Origin: an uncultured Flavobacterium sp.
Lineage (GTDB): Bacteria > Bacteroidota > Bacteroidia > Flavobacteriales > Flavobacteriaceae
Reading direction: 5' to 3'
Assembly (NCBI RefSeq): GCF_946478785.1
Contig: NZ_CAMLDD010000002.1
Location: 293,536 to 357,535 of the forward strand
DNA length: 64,000 nt
In this document: positions 52,841-61,965 of the stretch, one piece after another
Layout: every line of letters starts with the position of its first letter
How positions within the stretch are numbered: the stretch's first letter is position 1
Notes under the pieces: model-generated
What the model was told of the DNA's origin: nothing
The model's input: the letters and a program-made list of their open reading frames with translations, nothing else
The model's database searches: none
Program-made: the position numbers and the translations under genes

Positions 52841-53974
52841 TTATCTAATTTTCTTCTGAATTTCATCTAAAATAAATAGATAATCTTCGTGCTTCTTCAC
52901 AAAATCACGATCCGAAACATCAATTATCAAAACATTCAAATTCGTTTGTGATTTAATGTAATCCAAATAGCCGTTGTTGATTTTATCTAAATAATCTGCC
53001 GAGATATTTTGTTCGTAATTTCGTCCTCTTTTCTTAATGTTCTGAAGCAATCGGTCTGTACTCTGATATAAATAAACATATAAATCCGGCTTTGGCATTT
53101 CTTTGTAGATAATATCAAATAAGTTTCGATATAGGCGATATTCGTCTTCGGCAAGTGTTATTTTTGCAAAAATAAGTGACTTAAAGATATGATAATCTGC
53201 AATTACAAAATCTTTAAATAAATCAAATTGTGCCAAATCATCAGATAGCTGCTGATACCTATCAGCTAGAAAAGACATCTCCAACGGAAAAGCATATCGG
53301 TTTTGATCTTTATAAAATTTTGGCAAAAACGGATTATCGGCAAAACGCTCCAATACTGTTTTTGCATTAAAATCTTCGGCAATTTTTTGTGCCAAAGTTG
53401 TTTTTCCGGCACCAATATTTCCTTCAAAAGCAATATAATTAAATTGCTCCAACGGAATTTTCTCCAACGGAATTTTTAAATCATTAACCACTTTGCAAAC
53501 ACTATCATCGGGTGTAATTGCAATTAATTCGGAAACTGTTTTTTGAAAAACCGGATGTTTCCAGTTCAATTTCAAATCCTGCATGGGCAATAAAACAAAC
53601 TTTCGGTTTTGCATTAGCGGATGCGGAATATTCAGCTTTTCTGAGTCAATTATCTGATCATCGAAAATAATCAAATCGACATCAATAATTCGGGATTGAT
53701 ACCCTTGCTGGTCAGAACGGATACGGCCTAATTGTTTTTCTACTTTCAGTACCTGATTCAGGATTTTTTGTGCCGAAGAATAACTGTGTAAAAGTAAGGC
53801 ACAGTTATAAAAAGCATCACTTTCGAATCCCCAGGCGGGCGTTTCATACAATTTCGAAACCTGAATTACTGTTCCAATCTCCTGATGTATTAAATTGATA
53901 CAACTTTCGATGTTTTCCAACCGATTTCCCTGATTGCTGCCTATAGATAAAACGATCTGATGCTGTGATTTCAT
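52841..53974 (-). CDS. folK: FolK fused to a deoxynucleoside kinase
   Basis: A 377-residue fusion. Residues 1-160 are 6-hydroxymethyl-7,8-dihydropterin pyrophosphokinase (LSIGSNQGNRLENI, ALLL, RSDQQGYQSRIIDVDLIIFDD, PHPLMQNRKFVLLPM), a folate pathway enzyme. From about 175 on is a deoxynucleoside kinase: P-loop FEGNIGAGKTT, then DRYQQLSDDLAQFD and the lid region KKRGRNYEQNIS. The two activities have no direct metabolic link, but the fusion is intact and known in Bacteroidota. Confidence 0.9.
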   Translation of the reverse strand: MKSQHQIVLSIGSNQGNRLENIESCINLIHQEIGTVIQVSKLYETPAWGFESDAFYNCALLLHSYSSAQKILNQVLKVEKQLGRIRSDQQGYQSRIIDVDLIIFDDQIIDSEKLNIPHPLMQNRKFVLLPMQDLKLNWKHPVFQKTVSELIAITPDDSVCKVVNDLKIPLEKIPLEQFNYIAFEGNIGAGKTTLAQKIAEDFNAKTVLERFADNPFLPKFYKDQNRYAFPLEMSFLADRYQQLSDDLAQFDLFKDFVIADYHIFKSLIFAKITLAEDEYRLYRNLFDIIYKEMPKPDLYVYLYQSTDRLLQNIKKRGRNYEQNISADYLDKINNGYLDYIKSQTNLNVLIIDVSDRDFVKKHEDYLFILDEIQKKIR

Positions 53975-54014
53975 AATTAATGCAAATTAACTAAAACTAT
54001 TTTAGAATTAACAA

Positions 54015-54022
54015 TATATTTG
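54015..54022 (+). promoter_or_regulatory. -7 element of sppA
   Basis: TATATTTG matches TAnnTTTG; the TTG at its end would be read as the longest start of the frame. Confidence 0.5.
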
Positions 54023-54109
54023 TGTAGCGGCGGTTTGTACAATTTAAAATTTAGTCACACAAACTGTAACAAAGCAGCCCCTTTTACTACTTATTTAAAA
54101 AAAGTATTT

Positions 54110-55867
54110 ATGAAATTTCTAGGAAATGTAATTGCCACAGTTATTGGTATTTTTGTCTTTATTATGTTATTCTTTTTTGGAGTAATCCTAATCGGAACTA
54201 TTTTTGGAAGTGACAACAGCGTTACTGTCAAATCCGATTCGGTTATTGAATTAGACTTAAAAGGAATTAATAATGACTATGCCGGAAAATATAAAGATCC
54301 ATGGGTAACACAATTCTCTAAGAGCGGAGAAATTGGCCTAAGCGATGTGATCAATGCTATTGAAGCAGCAAAAACAGATGACCAAATTAAGGGAATCTCA
54401 ATATTAAATGACGAATCTTCTTTAGGGCTTGCTCAATACAAAGATTTGAGAAATGCACTGGAAAGCTTCAAAAAATCAGGCAAATTTGTTTGGGCATATG
54501 CCAATACCTTTTCGCAAAAAGAATATTATCTGAACTCGGTAGCCAATACCGTTTATTTGAATCCTGCGGGAGATTTAGAGTTCAAAGGACTTTCTTCTGA
54601 AGTAATGTTTTTTAAAGATTTTCAGGATAAATCCGGTATTCATATGGAAGTTATCCGACACGGAAAATATAAAAGTGCCGTTGAACCTTTCCTGGCAAAT
54701 GAAATGAGCGAGGCCAACAGGGAGCAAATTACTGCGCTTTTAAATTCGATTTGGTCTACTGTTGTGGCTGATATTTCAGAAAGCAGAAACATACCCGTTA
54801 CCAAATTAAACGAAATTGCAAACGGATTATTAGCGAGAACTCCTGAAATGGCAAAAACACAGCGTTTAGTGGATATTGTGGCTTATGAAGATGTTTATCA
54901 CAATGCCATAAAAAAAGCATTAAAAGTAACAGGAGATGATGAATATAATAAGATCTCGATTTCAGATTATACTCAAAACTACGTTACCACAGCTTTGACC
55001 AATACAGCAACCGATCAAATTGCAATTATTTATGCTCAGGGCGAAATTGGCAGCGGTGAAGGCGATGTTACTCAAATTGGTGAAGGTTCTATGAGACGTT
55101 CCCTACAGGATGCCAGAAAAAATGAGGATGTAAAAGCTATTGTATTAAGAATTGACAGCCCGGGTGGAAGCGCACTTACATCAGATTTAATCTGGAGAGA
55201 GATTGAAATCACCAAAAAAGTAAAACCTGTTGTGGTTTCTATGGGAAATTATGCAGCTTCAGGCGGCTATTATATTGCTTGTAATGCCAATAAAATTTTT
55301 GCTGAAAAAAATACCATTACAGGTTCTATTGGCGTTTTTGGCATTTTACCAAATTTCAGCCCTTTGGCAAACAAACTAGGGATAAATACAGAACAGGTAG
55401 AAACACATGAAAATTCAGCCAACTACAGCCCGTTTGTGCCAGTAGACGACGAATTCAAAGCTTTTACATTAGAAAGCGTTGAGCATATTTACAACACATT
55501 TGTAACCCACGTTGCCGAAGGCCGAAAAATGACTTTTGAACAGGTAGACGCTATTGCACAAGGGAGAGTCTGGTCTGGTACTGAAGCTTTAAAAATTGGT
55601 TTGGTGGATAAAATTGGAGGTTTGAAAGATGCTATTGCTGAGGCGGCCAAAATTGCCAAAGTAAAATCGTACAGTACACAGAATTATCCTGAATATGAAA
55701 AAAATCTTAATGATCTTTTGTCCGGTCTCCCTTTTGCTCAATCAAAAGAAGCTTTTCTAAAAGAAGAAATTGGCGAAGAGAATTATATGCTTATTGAGCA
55801 GGTTAAAAGACTTCAAAAACAAAAAGGAGTTCAGGCGATGCTTCCTTTCGGATTAAATATCAAATAA
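54110..55867 (+). CDS. sppA: Signal peptide peptidase, 67-kDa type
   Basis: A 585-residue membrane-bound serine protease of the duplicated SppA form. One N-terminal transmembrane segment (residues 5-30); the catalytic Lys188 is in KYKSAVEPF in the first half, and nucleophile Ser384 in NYAASGGYYIACNA in the second half. It degrades cleaved signal peptides in the inner membrane. The frame reaches a TTG at 54020, which lies in the -7 box, so ATG 54110 is used. The next gene starts 12 nt later. Confidence 0.92.
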   Translation: MKFLGNVIATVIGIFVFIMLFFFGVILIGTIFGSDNSVTVKSDSVIELDLKGINNDYAGKYKDPWVTQFSKSGEIGLSDVINAIEAAKTDDQIKGISILNDESSLGLAQYKDLRNALESFKKSGKFVWAYANTFSQKEYYLNSVANTVYLNPAGDLEFKGLSSEVMFFKDFQDKSGIHMEVIRHGKYKSAVEPFLANEMSEANREQITALLNSIWSTVVADISESRNIPVTKLNEIANGLLARTPEMAKTQRLVDIVAYEDVYHNAIKKALKVTGDDEYNKISISDYTQNYVTTALTNTATDQIAIIYAQGEIGSGEGDVTQIGEGSMRRSLQDARKNEDVKAIVLRIDSPGGSALTSDLIWREIEITKKVKPVVVSMGNYAASGGYYIACNANKIFAEKNTITGSIGVFGILPNFSPLANKLGINTEQVETHENSANYSPFVPVDDEFKAFTLESVEHIYNTFVTHVAEGRKMTFEQVDAIAQGRVWSGTEALKIGLVDKIGGLKDAIAEAAKIAKVKSYSTQNYPEYEKNLNDLLSGLPFAQSKEAFLKEEIGEENYMLIEQVKRLQKQKGVQAMLPFGLNIK

Positions 55868-55879
55868 TTCCATTCGAAA

Positions 55880-56827
55880 ATGAAAAAACTATTTGTTCTT
55901 GCTGCCATTTTATTTTTGAGCTTTGTAAATGCTCAGGATAAAAACGAAACCACTTTTAAGGAATCTCCGTTAATTTTAAAAATTAACACCGATCAGCTTT
56001 TTGGAACGTTAACAACTCCGGACCTGACAAAGAAACATCCAGTAGCATTGCTGATTTCGGGTTCGGGACCAACGGACAGAAATGGAAATAATCCAATGAT
56101 GAAAAACAATTCGTTGAAAATGCTGGCAGAAGCTCTTGCCAAAAATGGAATAGCATCGTTGCGTTATGATAAAAGAGGAATTGGAGAAAGCAAAGCTTCA
56201 GCAATTTCAGAAGAAACGCTGGTATTTGAAAATTATACGGAAGATGCTAAAAGCTGGATCAATTTATTAAAACAGGACAAGCGTTTTTCTGAGATAATTG
56301 TTATAGGGCATAGCGAAGGCTCCTTGATAGGAATGATTGCAGGAGCAAAAGCAAATAAATTCATTTCTATTGCAGGCCCGGGAGAATCAGCAGATAAATT
56401 GATAAAAACACAAATTGGATCAAAATCAAACACACAGCTTAACGATTTGACTTTTCCAATTATTGATAGCCTGAAAAGCGGCAATACGGTAAAAAATGTT
56501 GATCCGATGCTTAATTCTCTTTTTAGGGCGAGTATTCAGCCCTATTTAATTTCATGGTTTAAATACGATCCTCAAACTGAAATCAAAAAAATAACTGTTC
56601 CCATTTTGATTGTTCAGGGAAACAAGGACTTGCAGGTAACCGTAAAAGATGCCGAACTTTTATCGCAGGCAAACAGGAATGCGGAACTATTGATTGTGGA
56701 TAAAATGAATCATATCATGAAAAATATCGAAGGTGATAATCAGGCAAATATGGAAAGCTATAATAATGAAACTTTACCAGTTTCAGAAATCATGACAAAT
56801 AAGATTATTGCTTTTATTAAAAAGTAA
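55880..56827 (+). CDS. Secreted alpha/beta hydrolase
   Basis: A 315-residue serine hydrolase with signal peptide (MKKLFVLAAILFLSFVNAQ). The nucleophile is in IGHSEGSL, with the oxyanion region ISGSGPTDRNGNN and the C-terminal His in VDKMNHIMKN. It is closest to dienelactone hydrolase/prolyl-oligopeptidase-like esterases of the periplasm. It is co-transcribed with sppA (12-nt gap); the substrate is unknown. Confidence 0.87.
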   Translation: MKKLFVLAAILFLSFVNAQDKNETTFKESPLILKINTDQLFGTLTTPDLTKKHPVALLISGSGPTDRNGNNPMMKNNSLKMLAEALAKNGIASLRYDKRGIGESKASAISEETLVFENYTEDAKSWINLLKQDKRFSEIIVIGHSEGSLIGMIAGAKANKFISIAGPGESADKLIKTQIGSKSNTQLNDLTFPIIDSLKSGNTVKNVDPMLNSLFRASIQPYLISWFKYDPQTEIKKITVPILIVQGNKDLQVTVKDAELLSQANRNAELLIVDKMNHIMKNIEGDNQANMESYNNETLPVSEIMTNKIIAFIKK

Positions 56828-56848
56828 TCTAAAATCATAAAACTATTA

Positions 56849-56884
56849 AAAATCCGTTTGAAACTATATTCAGGCGGATTTTTT
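56849..56884 (+). terminator. Terminator of the sppA-hydrolase operon
   Basis: AAAATCCG-tt-TGAA pairs with TTCA-gg-CGGATTTT, followed by T residues. Confidence 0.85.
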
Positions 56885-57000
56885 ATGTCTAACAACAACT
56901 TCACTACTTATATTTTTAGGAAAACTTTATCTTTAAACTCAATCAAAAAAACTATTTTTACAGCAACCGAATTATACCATTAAACCCAAATTCTATTTAT

Positions 57001-59625
57001 ATGCTTAAGAAAATCCTAAAAATCACCGGAATTGTACTCGTAGTTTTTATTGCGGCTTTATTTGCCATTCCTTATTTTTTTAAAGATCAGATTAAAGCCA
57101 AAATTGCCGAAGCCATCAACGAAAGTGTTGATGCAAAAGTAAGTTTTGCGGATGCTGATTTAAGTTTGTTTAAAAATTTCCCGAATGCTAACGTTTCAAT
57201 TGAAAAGTTAGTTATCATCAACAAAGCTCCGTTTGAAGGAGATACTTTGGTTTCGTTGGGCGAACTGGATTTAAAAATGAGTATCAAGGAGCTTTTTAAA
57301 GGAAAAGAAGAACCTCTAAGCATTGAAGGAATCAGTTCTCAAAATGGTTTAATTAATATTATCTTCAACAAAGATGGCGTTGGAAACTTTGACATTGCCT
57401 TAAAAGATAAAAAAGAAACAGAAAAAGTAGGTAAAAGTGAACCTCTTTCCCTGAAAATTCAGAATTATAAAATTGAAAACTTCACTTTCAGATATATCGA
57501 TCAGGGCTCAAAAATAAAAATGGTAATTGACAGTCTAAATCATGAAGGAACTGGGGATTTTACCAATTCGAAACTTGATTTAACTACAAAATCTACTGCC
57601 AAAGTTTCTTTGGATATGGATAAGATGAACTATCTTAAAAATGTTAAACTGACTTTAGATGCCGTTTTAGGAATTGATCTAGAGAAAAGCAAGTATACTT
57701 TTAAAGAGAACAAAGCTTTGATCAATCAATTGCCTTTAGAATTTGACGGATTTATCCAAATGGTTGAAGCTGGTCAGATTTATGATTTGAAATTTAAAAC
57801 ACCAACCTCATCTTTCACTAACTTTTTAGGATTAATTCCTTCTGCTTATGCTTCAAGTTTAGACGGTGTAAAAACAACAGGCGACTTTACCATTGTTGGT
57901 TTTGCCAAAGGAGAATTGACAGAAACAACAGTTCCTAAATTCAACATTGCAATTGCATCAAACAATGCTTCTTTTCAATATCCGAACTTACCAAAATCGG
58001 TTCAAAATATTGTAATCGATACTAAAATCATTAATGAAACCGGTATTTTAAATGATACTTATGTAAACCTGGATAAACTTTCTTTTAAAATTGATCAGGA
58101 TGTTTTTAGCGCTAAAGCGAATGTTAAAAACGTAACTGTAAATCCGATTGTTGACGCCGCTTTAAAAGGAACTATCAATCTTGCAAATCTTTCAAAAGCT
58201 TATCCAATAAAAATGGACAAACCTTTGGCAGGTATCTTAAAAGCTGATGTGACAACCCATTTCGATATGGCCTCAGTAGAAAAAAGCCAGTACGAAAACA
58301 TCAAAAATGCCGGAACAATGAGTTTGTCAGGATTCAAATACACGGATGAAAATAATAAGTCGATGAATATTAGTACTGCTTTGGTTGAGTTTAATCCGAG
58401 TAGAATCAACTTGAAACAATTTAATGCTACTACCGGAAAAAGTGATATTGCCATTAATGGCGTTTTAGAGAATTTCTATGGTTTTATGTTTAAAAAACAA
58501 GAGCTGAAAGGAAATTTCAATATGAGTTCAAATCAACTGGCGGTTGATGATTTTATGACTTCCGGCGAGCCTGCAAAAACTACAGCTGCGGGTGGAGAAG
58601 CAAAAACTGAAACAAAAACAGCTGCAAAAACTTCAGAAGCCATGAAGATTCCTGCTTTTTTAAATTGTACTTTAAACGCAAAAGCAAATACCGTTTTATA
58701 TGATAATTTAAAACTAAAAGATGTTTCAGGAAAATTAATTATAAAAGACGAAAAAGCGCTTTTAGAAAATTTCAAAACTTCCATCTTTGGAGGAACAATT
58801 GGTTTAACAGGAGCTGTTTCTACAAAAGAAAAAGTACCAACATTCGATATGAACTTAGGCTTCAATCAGGTTGATATTGCACAGACTTTTACACAGTTGG
58901 ACATGATGAAAAAAATTGCACCTCTTGCAGGAATTATCAATGGAAAACTTAATTCGACTATAAAATTAAATGGAAATTTAGATGCAAATGAACTGACTCC
59001 GGATTTAAAATCACTTTCCGGAGATTTGTTAGGTCAGCTACTTTCTACAACTGTAAATGCCAAGAATTCCACGTTATTGAATGCCCTGAGTTCAAAAGTA
59101 AGTTTTATTGATGTAAATAAATTGAACCTGAACGACCTGAAAATGGCTTTAACTTTTGACAACGGAAAAGTAAATGTAAAACCATTTGATATTAAATATC
59201 AGGATATTAAAGTTACTGTTGGCGGAACGCATGGCTTTGACCAAGCAATGAATTACAATTTAAAATTAGATGTTCCCGCCAAATATTTAGGTAAAGAAGC
59301 CAGCGCATTCCTTTCTAAATTGTCTCCTGCTGATGCAGCTAAACTGGAGAACATTCCAATTTCTGGTATGATAACAGGTAATTTTTCAAACCCTAAAGTG
59401 GCTATCGACACCAAAACGGCGGTTACCAATCTTACTAATCAGGTGGTTAACCAACAAAAAGAAAAATTAACCAAACAAGGCACTTCGGCACTTAAAGATT
59501 TGCTGAACAAAAACACCAGCCCAAAAGATACTACCAAAACTGCTACTGATAATAAGGCGAAAACTGAAGAAGTAAAAACAAAAGCCAGCGAATTACTGAA
59601 TGGCTTGTTTAAGAAGAAAAAATAA
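57001..59625 (+). CDS. AsmA-family protein
   Basis: An 874-residue protein with one N-terminal transmembrane segment (residues 5-26) and a long periplasmic part made of AsmA repeats: DADLSLFKNFPNANVSIEKLVI near 55 and LSGDLLGQLLSTTVNA near 675. AsmA-like proteins bridge inner and outer membranes and are linked to lipid transport and outer-membrane assembly. The stretch 525-555 (AKTTAAGGEAKTETKTAAKT) and the C-terminal 50 residues are low-complexity and probably flexible. Confidence 0.88.
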   Translation: MLKKILKITGIVLVVFIAALFAIPYFFKDQIKAKIAEAINESVDAKVSFADADLSLFKNFPNANVSIEKLVIINKAPFEGDTLVSLGELDLKMSIKELFKGKEEPLSIEGISSQNGLINIIFNKDGVGNFDIALKDKKETEKVGKSEPLSLKIQNYKIENFTFRYIDQGSKIKMVIDSLNHEGTGDFTNSKLDLTTKSTAKVSLDMDKMNYLKNVKLTLDAVLGIDLEKSKYTFKENKALINQLPLEFDGFIQMVEAGQIYDLKFKTPTSSFTNFLGLIPSAYASSLDGVKTTGDFTIVGFAKGELTETTVPKFNIAIASNNASFQYPNLPKSVQNIVIDTKIINETGILNDTYVNLDKLSFKIDQDVFSAKANVKNVTVNPIVDAALKGTINLANLSKAYPIKMDKPLAGILKADVTTHFDMASVEKSQYENIKNAGTMSLSGFKYTDENNKSMNISTALVEFNPSRINLKQFNATTGKSDIAINGVLENFYGFMFKKQELKGNFNMSSNQLAVDDFMTSGEPAKTTAAGGEAKTETKTAAKTSEAMKIPAFLNCTLNAKANTVLYDNLKLKDVSGKLIIKDEKALLENFKTSIFGGTIGLTGAVSTKEKVPTFDMNLGFNQVDIAQTFTQLDMMKKIAPLAGIINGKLNSTIKLNGNLDANELTPDLKSLSGDLLGQLLSTTVNAKNSTLLNALSSKVSFIDVNKLNLNDLKMALTFDNGKVNVKPFDIKYQDIKVTVGGTHGFDQAMNYNLKLDVPAKYLGKEASAFLSKLSPADAAKLENIPISGMITGNFSNPKVAIDTKTAVTNLTNQVVNQQKEKLTKQGTSALKDLLNKNTSPKDTTKTATDNKAKTEEVKTKASELLNGLFKKKK

Positions 59626-59633
59626 TAACAGCA

Positions 59634-59666
59634 AAAGGCCAATCTATCCGATTGGCCTTTTTATTT
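59634..59666. terminator. Bidirectional terminator between AsmA and GT9 genes
   Basis: AAAGGCCAATC pairs with GATTGGCCTTT around TATCC, with T-rich sequence after it on the plus strand; convergent genes lie on each side. Confidence 0.88.
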
Positions 59667-59667
59667 T

Positions 59668-60750
59668 TTAAATCGCTTTAGAATAAATATCTGATCTTCC
59701 ATTGTCTAAAATGGCATTGAAAATTTTAAAATAATCTCTTTCAGAGAAATCATTCACATCTACGCCAATGCTGTTATTATCGTACGGTTCATATTTCTTT
59801 AAATCTGAAACAGAAAACAATCCAACAGTTGGTGTGTGAACAGAACTTGCCAAATGCATGATGCCGCTGTCTGCACCTATAAATAAATCGGTGTTTGCAA
59901 TTATTGCTCCTATTTCACGAATTTCCTTGCTGTAAAATGTAGGTGCTTTAAAACCAATTTGAGAAACATTTTCTATTGGCAAAATTTCTATGATATTATA
60001 ATTTTCATATCTGGATTTTAAATTTGCATAAAAATCTTCCCACCAGGTTTCTGATAAACATTTTGTTCCTGTTGCAAAAGTAAATATGCTAATCGTTTTT
60101 TTATAATTATCCCCTACAAGATTACTCAATGCCTTTTTACCTTCAGCAATTTCTACAGAAGTAAGTTTAAGATCTAAGGGAGCTATATGATTTTCTCTTT
60201 TCTCAAAGCCTAATTTAGTTAAATAATCCCGAAAATTATAAATAGGATACTTGGCAATATGGACATAATCGCCATAATACAAGTTTGCTGAAAAAGGCAA
60301 ATCGCCAAAAAATTTAAATTTAGAATTAGAAAACTTTACTGCAAGGCGACCGGAAGATGAGCCTTGATCTACATTTATGGCAATATCGTATTGATGTTTT
60401 TTTAAAGAAACCCAGACATTAAAATATTGCAATAAATTGCTGAACGGTTTTTTAGGCAATTTGATTATTTGTGATATTGAGTTATAGTTTTCAAAAATAA
60501 TTGGAGCTAAGAAACCTTTTACAAATAAATCAATTTTACAATTTGGAAACGTTTTTTCTAATTCCTGGACAAAAGGAGTAATTAACAAAAGATTTCCTAA
60601 TCGTGCATTCGGTCTACAAATTAAAATTCTTTTGATCTCGTTTCTGTTAACCAAAGTGATATTTTGCTCAGCATTTGATTTTCCTATATTTTTTGTCAGA
60701 CTGCGTGTTAGGGCACGTCTCAAAACATTTATTTTACTTAAGAGTCCCAT
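59668..60750 (-). CDS. Glycosyltransferase family 9 (heptosyltransferase-like)
   Basis: A 360-residue GT-B enzyme. ILICRPNARLGNLLLITPFVQELEKTFP is the GT9 acceptor-domain start; FTFATGTKCLSETWWEDF and GADSGIMHLASSVHTPTVGLF are the donor-domain motifs, with the conserved D-S-G and H. It would add a sugar, perhaps a heptose or hexose, to lipopolysaccharide core. No LPS cluster adjoins it. Confidence 0.87.
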   Translation of the reverse strand: MGLLSKINVLRRALTRSLTKNIGKSNAEQNITLVNRNEIKRILICRPNARLGNLLLITPFVQELEKTFPNCKIDLFVKGFLAPIIFENYNSISQIIKLPKKPFSNLLQYFNVWVSLKKHQYDIAINVDQGSSSGRLAVKFSNSKFKFFGDLPFSANLYYGDYVHIAKYPIYNFRDYLTKLGFEKRENHIAPLDLKLTSVEIAEGKKALSNLVGDNYKKTISIFTFATGTKCLSETWWEDFYANLKSRYENYNIIEILPIENVSQIGFKAPTFYSKEIREIGAIIANTDLFIGADSGIMHLASSVHTPTVGLFSVSDLKKYEPYDNNSIGVDVNDFSERDYFKIFNAILDNGRSDIYSKAI

Positions 60751-60907
60751 TTTTTCAACTTATTATGCTGATTAATATTTTTAAAAAACTGAATTTTTTT
60801 GTTATAAAAACTAAGTTCTGAATCTTTTAAAAATAAAAATCTTTCAATAAGTAACGATTATAAAATTGCAACTGTATGTTTCAATTTTACCACCTAAATC
60901 TAAGCAC

Positions 60908-60945
60908 AAAAAAAGCATATTTACTAAATGAGAAAATATGCTTTT
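60908..60945 (-). terminator. Terminator of the DUF2797 gene
   Basis: AAAAGCATATTT pairs with AAATATGCTTTT; on the minus strand the stem is followed by T residues. Confidence 0.8.
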
Positions 60946-60955
60946 AAATTTCTTT

Positions 60956-61747
60956 TTAAACTGAAATTGTAACCAAATATCCTTCAGAGCCTCTGACATT
61001 AAAAACAGTTCCGTTTTCAAAAATTAAATATTGCCCTTTAATTCCTATTAGCTTTCCCTGAAACGATGGCATTTTATCCAAACTCAGACTTGTTACTTTT
61101 GCCGGATAATTTAAAACCGGATAATTCAATTCATAGAGATCATTATTTTGGCTGTAAAAATAATCTCTTACTTCAGTGGGCAATAAATTCCCGACCTTAG
61201 ATTTTTCCTCAATTAAGTCACATAATCCTGCAGCACACAGCATTTTTCGCCAATTTGTTTTATCGGCATAATGCTGCTTTAGAGCCACCTCTGTAATTCC
61301 GGCTAAATAACGGTTTGGCACCTCAACAATTGCAATGGCTTGTGTTGCGCCCTGATCTATCCAACGGGTTGGCACCTGGGTTTTGCGGGTTACGCCTACT
61401 TTTATCTCGCTTGACATTGCCAGATAAACAATATGCGGCTGCAATTGCACTTTTTGCTCGTACTCTAAATCGCGGTCTGCAATTCCCAAATGTGCCGTAC
61501 TTAATTCTGGTTTCATAATCCAGTCGCCAACAGCAGGGCTTGAATAAAAGCAATCATAGCAGAATCCCTGACGAAATATCTTTTTCTTTTTGTTGCAATT
61601 TAAACATTGATAACCTGCAAAATGAATTTCTATTTCTTTATCCAATAACTGGTTCATGTTTAAAAAACTATCTTCAAAAACCAGATAATATTGAATTGGA
61701 TTCCCGATTTCAGTTTGCATTTTTGTGAGTACTCCTTGATATTGCAT
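60956..61747 (-). CDS. DUF2797 family protein
   Basis: A 263-residue protein with a four-cysteine zinc knuckle (CLNC at residue 48 and CYDC near 67), the IKVGVTRKTQVPTRWIDQGATQAIAIVEVPNRYLAGITE block similar to the GIY-YIG fold, and GIKGQYLIFENGTVFNVR at the C-terminus. This matches DUF2797. The GIY-YIG-like part suggests nucleic-acid action, but function is unknown. Confidence 0.83.
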   Translation of the reverse strand: MQYQGVLTKMQTEIGNPIQYYLVFEDSFLNMNQLLDKEIEIHFAGYQCLNCNKKKKIFRQGFCYDCFYSSPAVGDWIMKPELSTAHLGIADRDLEYEQKVQLQPHIVYLAMSSEIKVGVTRKTQVPTRWIDQGATQAIAIVEVPNRYLAGITEVALKQHYADKTNWRKMLCAAGLCDLIEEKSKVGNLLPTEVRDYFYSQNNDLYELNYPVLNYPAKVTSLSLDKMPSFQGKLIGIKGQYLIFENGTVFNVRGSEGYLVTISV

Positions 61748-61828
61748 TATTATTTGCTGAGTTTAGATTTTAGATTCTTTTTTGGGTTGAAATGGAAATT
61801 CTACAATAGAATCTTATTACAAATAAAA

Positions 61829-61857
61829 TTGTTTTTTGCTAAAAAACACTATTTTTG
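61829..61857 (+). promoter_or_regulatory. Promoter of the GH3 gene
   Basis: TTG (61829-61831), 18 nt, TATTTTTG (61850-61857). The leader includes the triple AAAATCT repeat at about 61930-61955. Confidence 0.5.
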
Positions 61858-61965
61858 ATATAGCGACAAAGTTAGTATTTGTATATCGATATTCAAATTT
61901 TAAATCTCCCGCTTTTGCGAAAAGCATGAGTCAGAAATCTAAAATCTAAAATCTAAAATTCCCAC

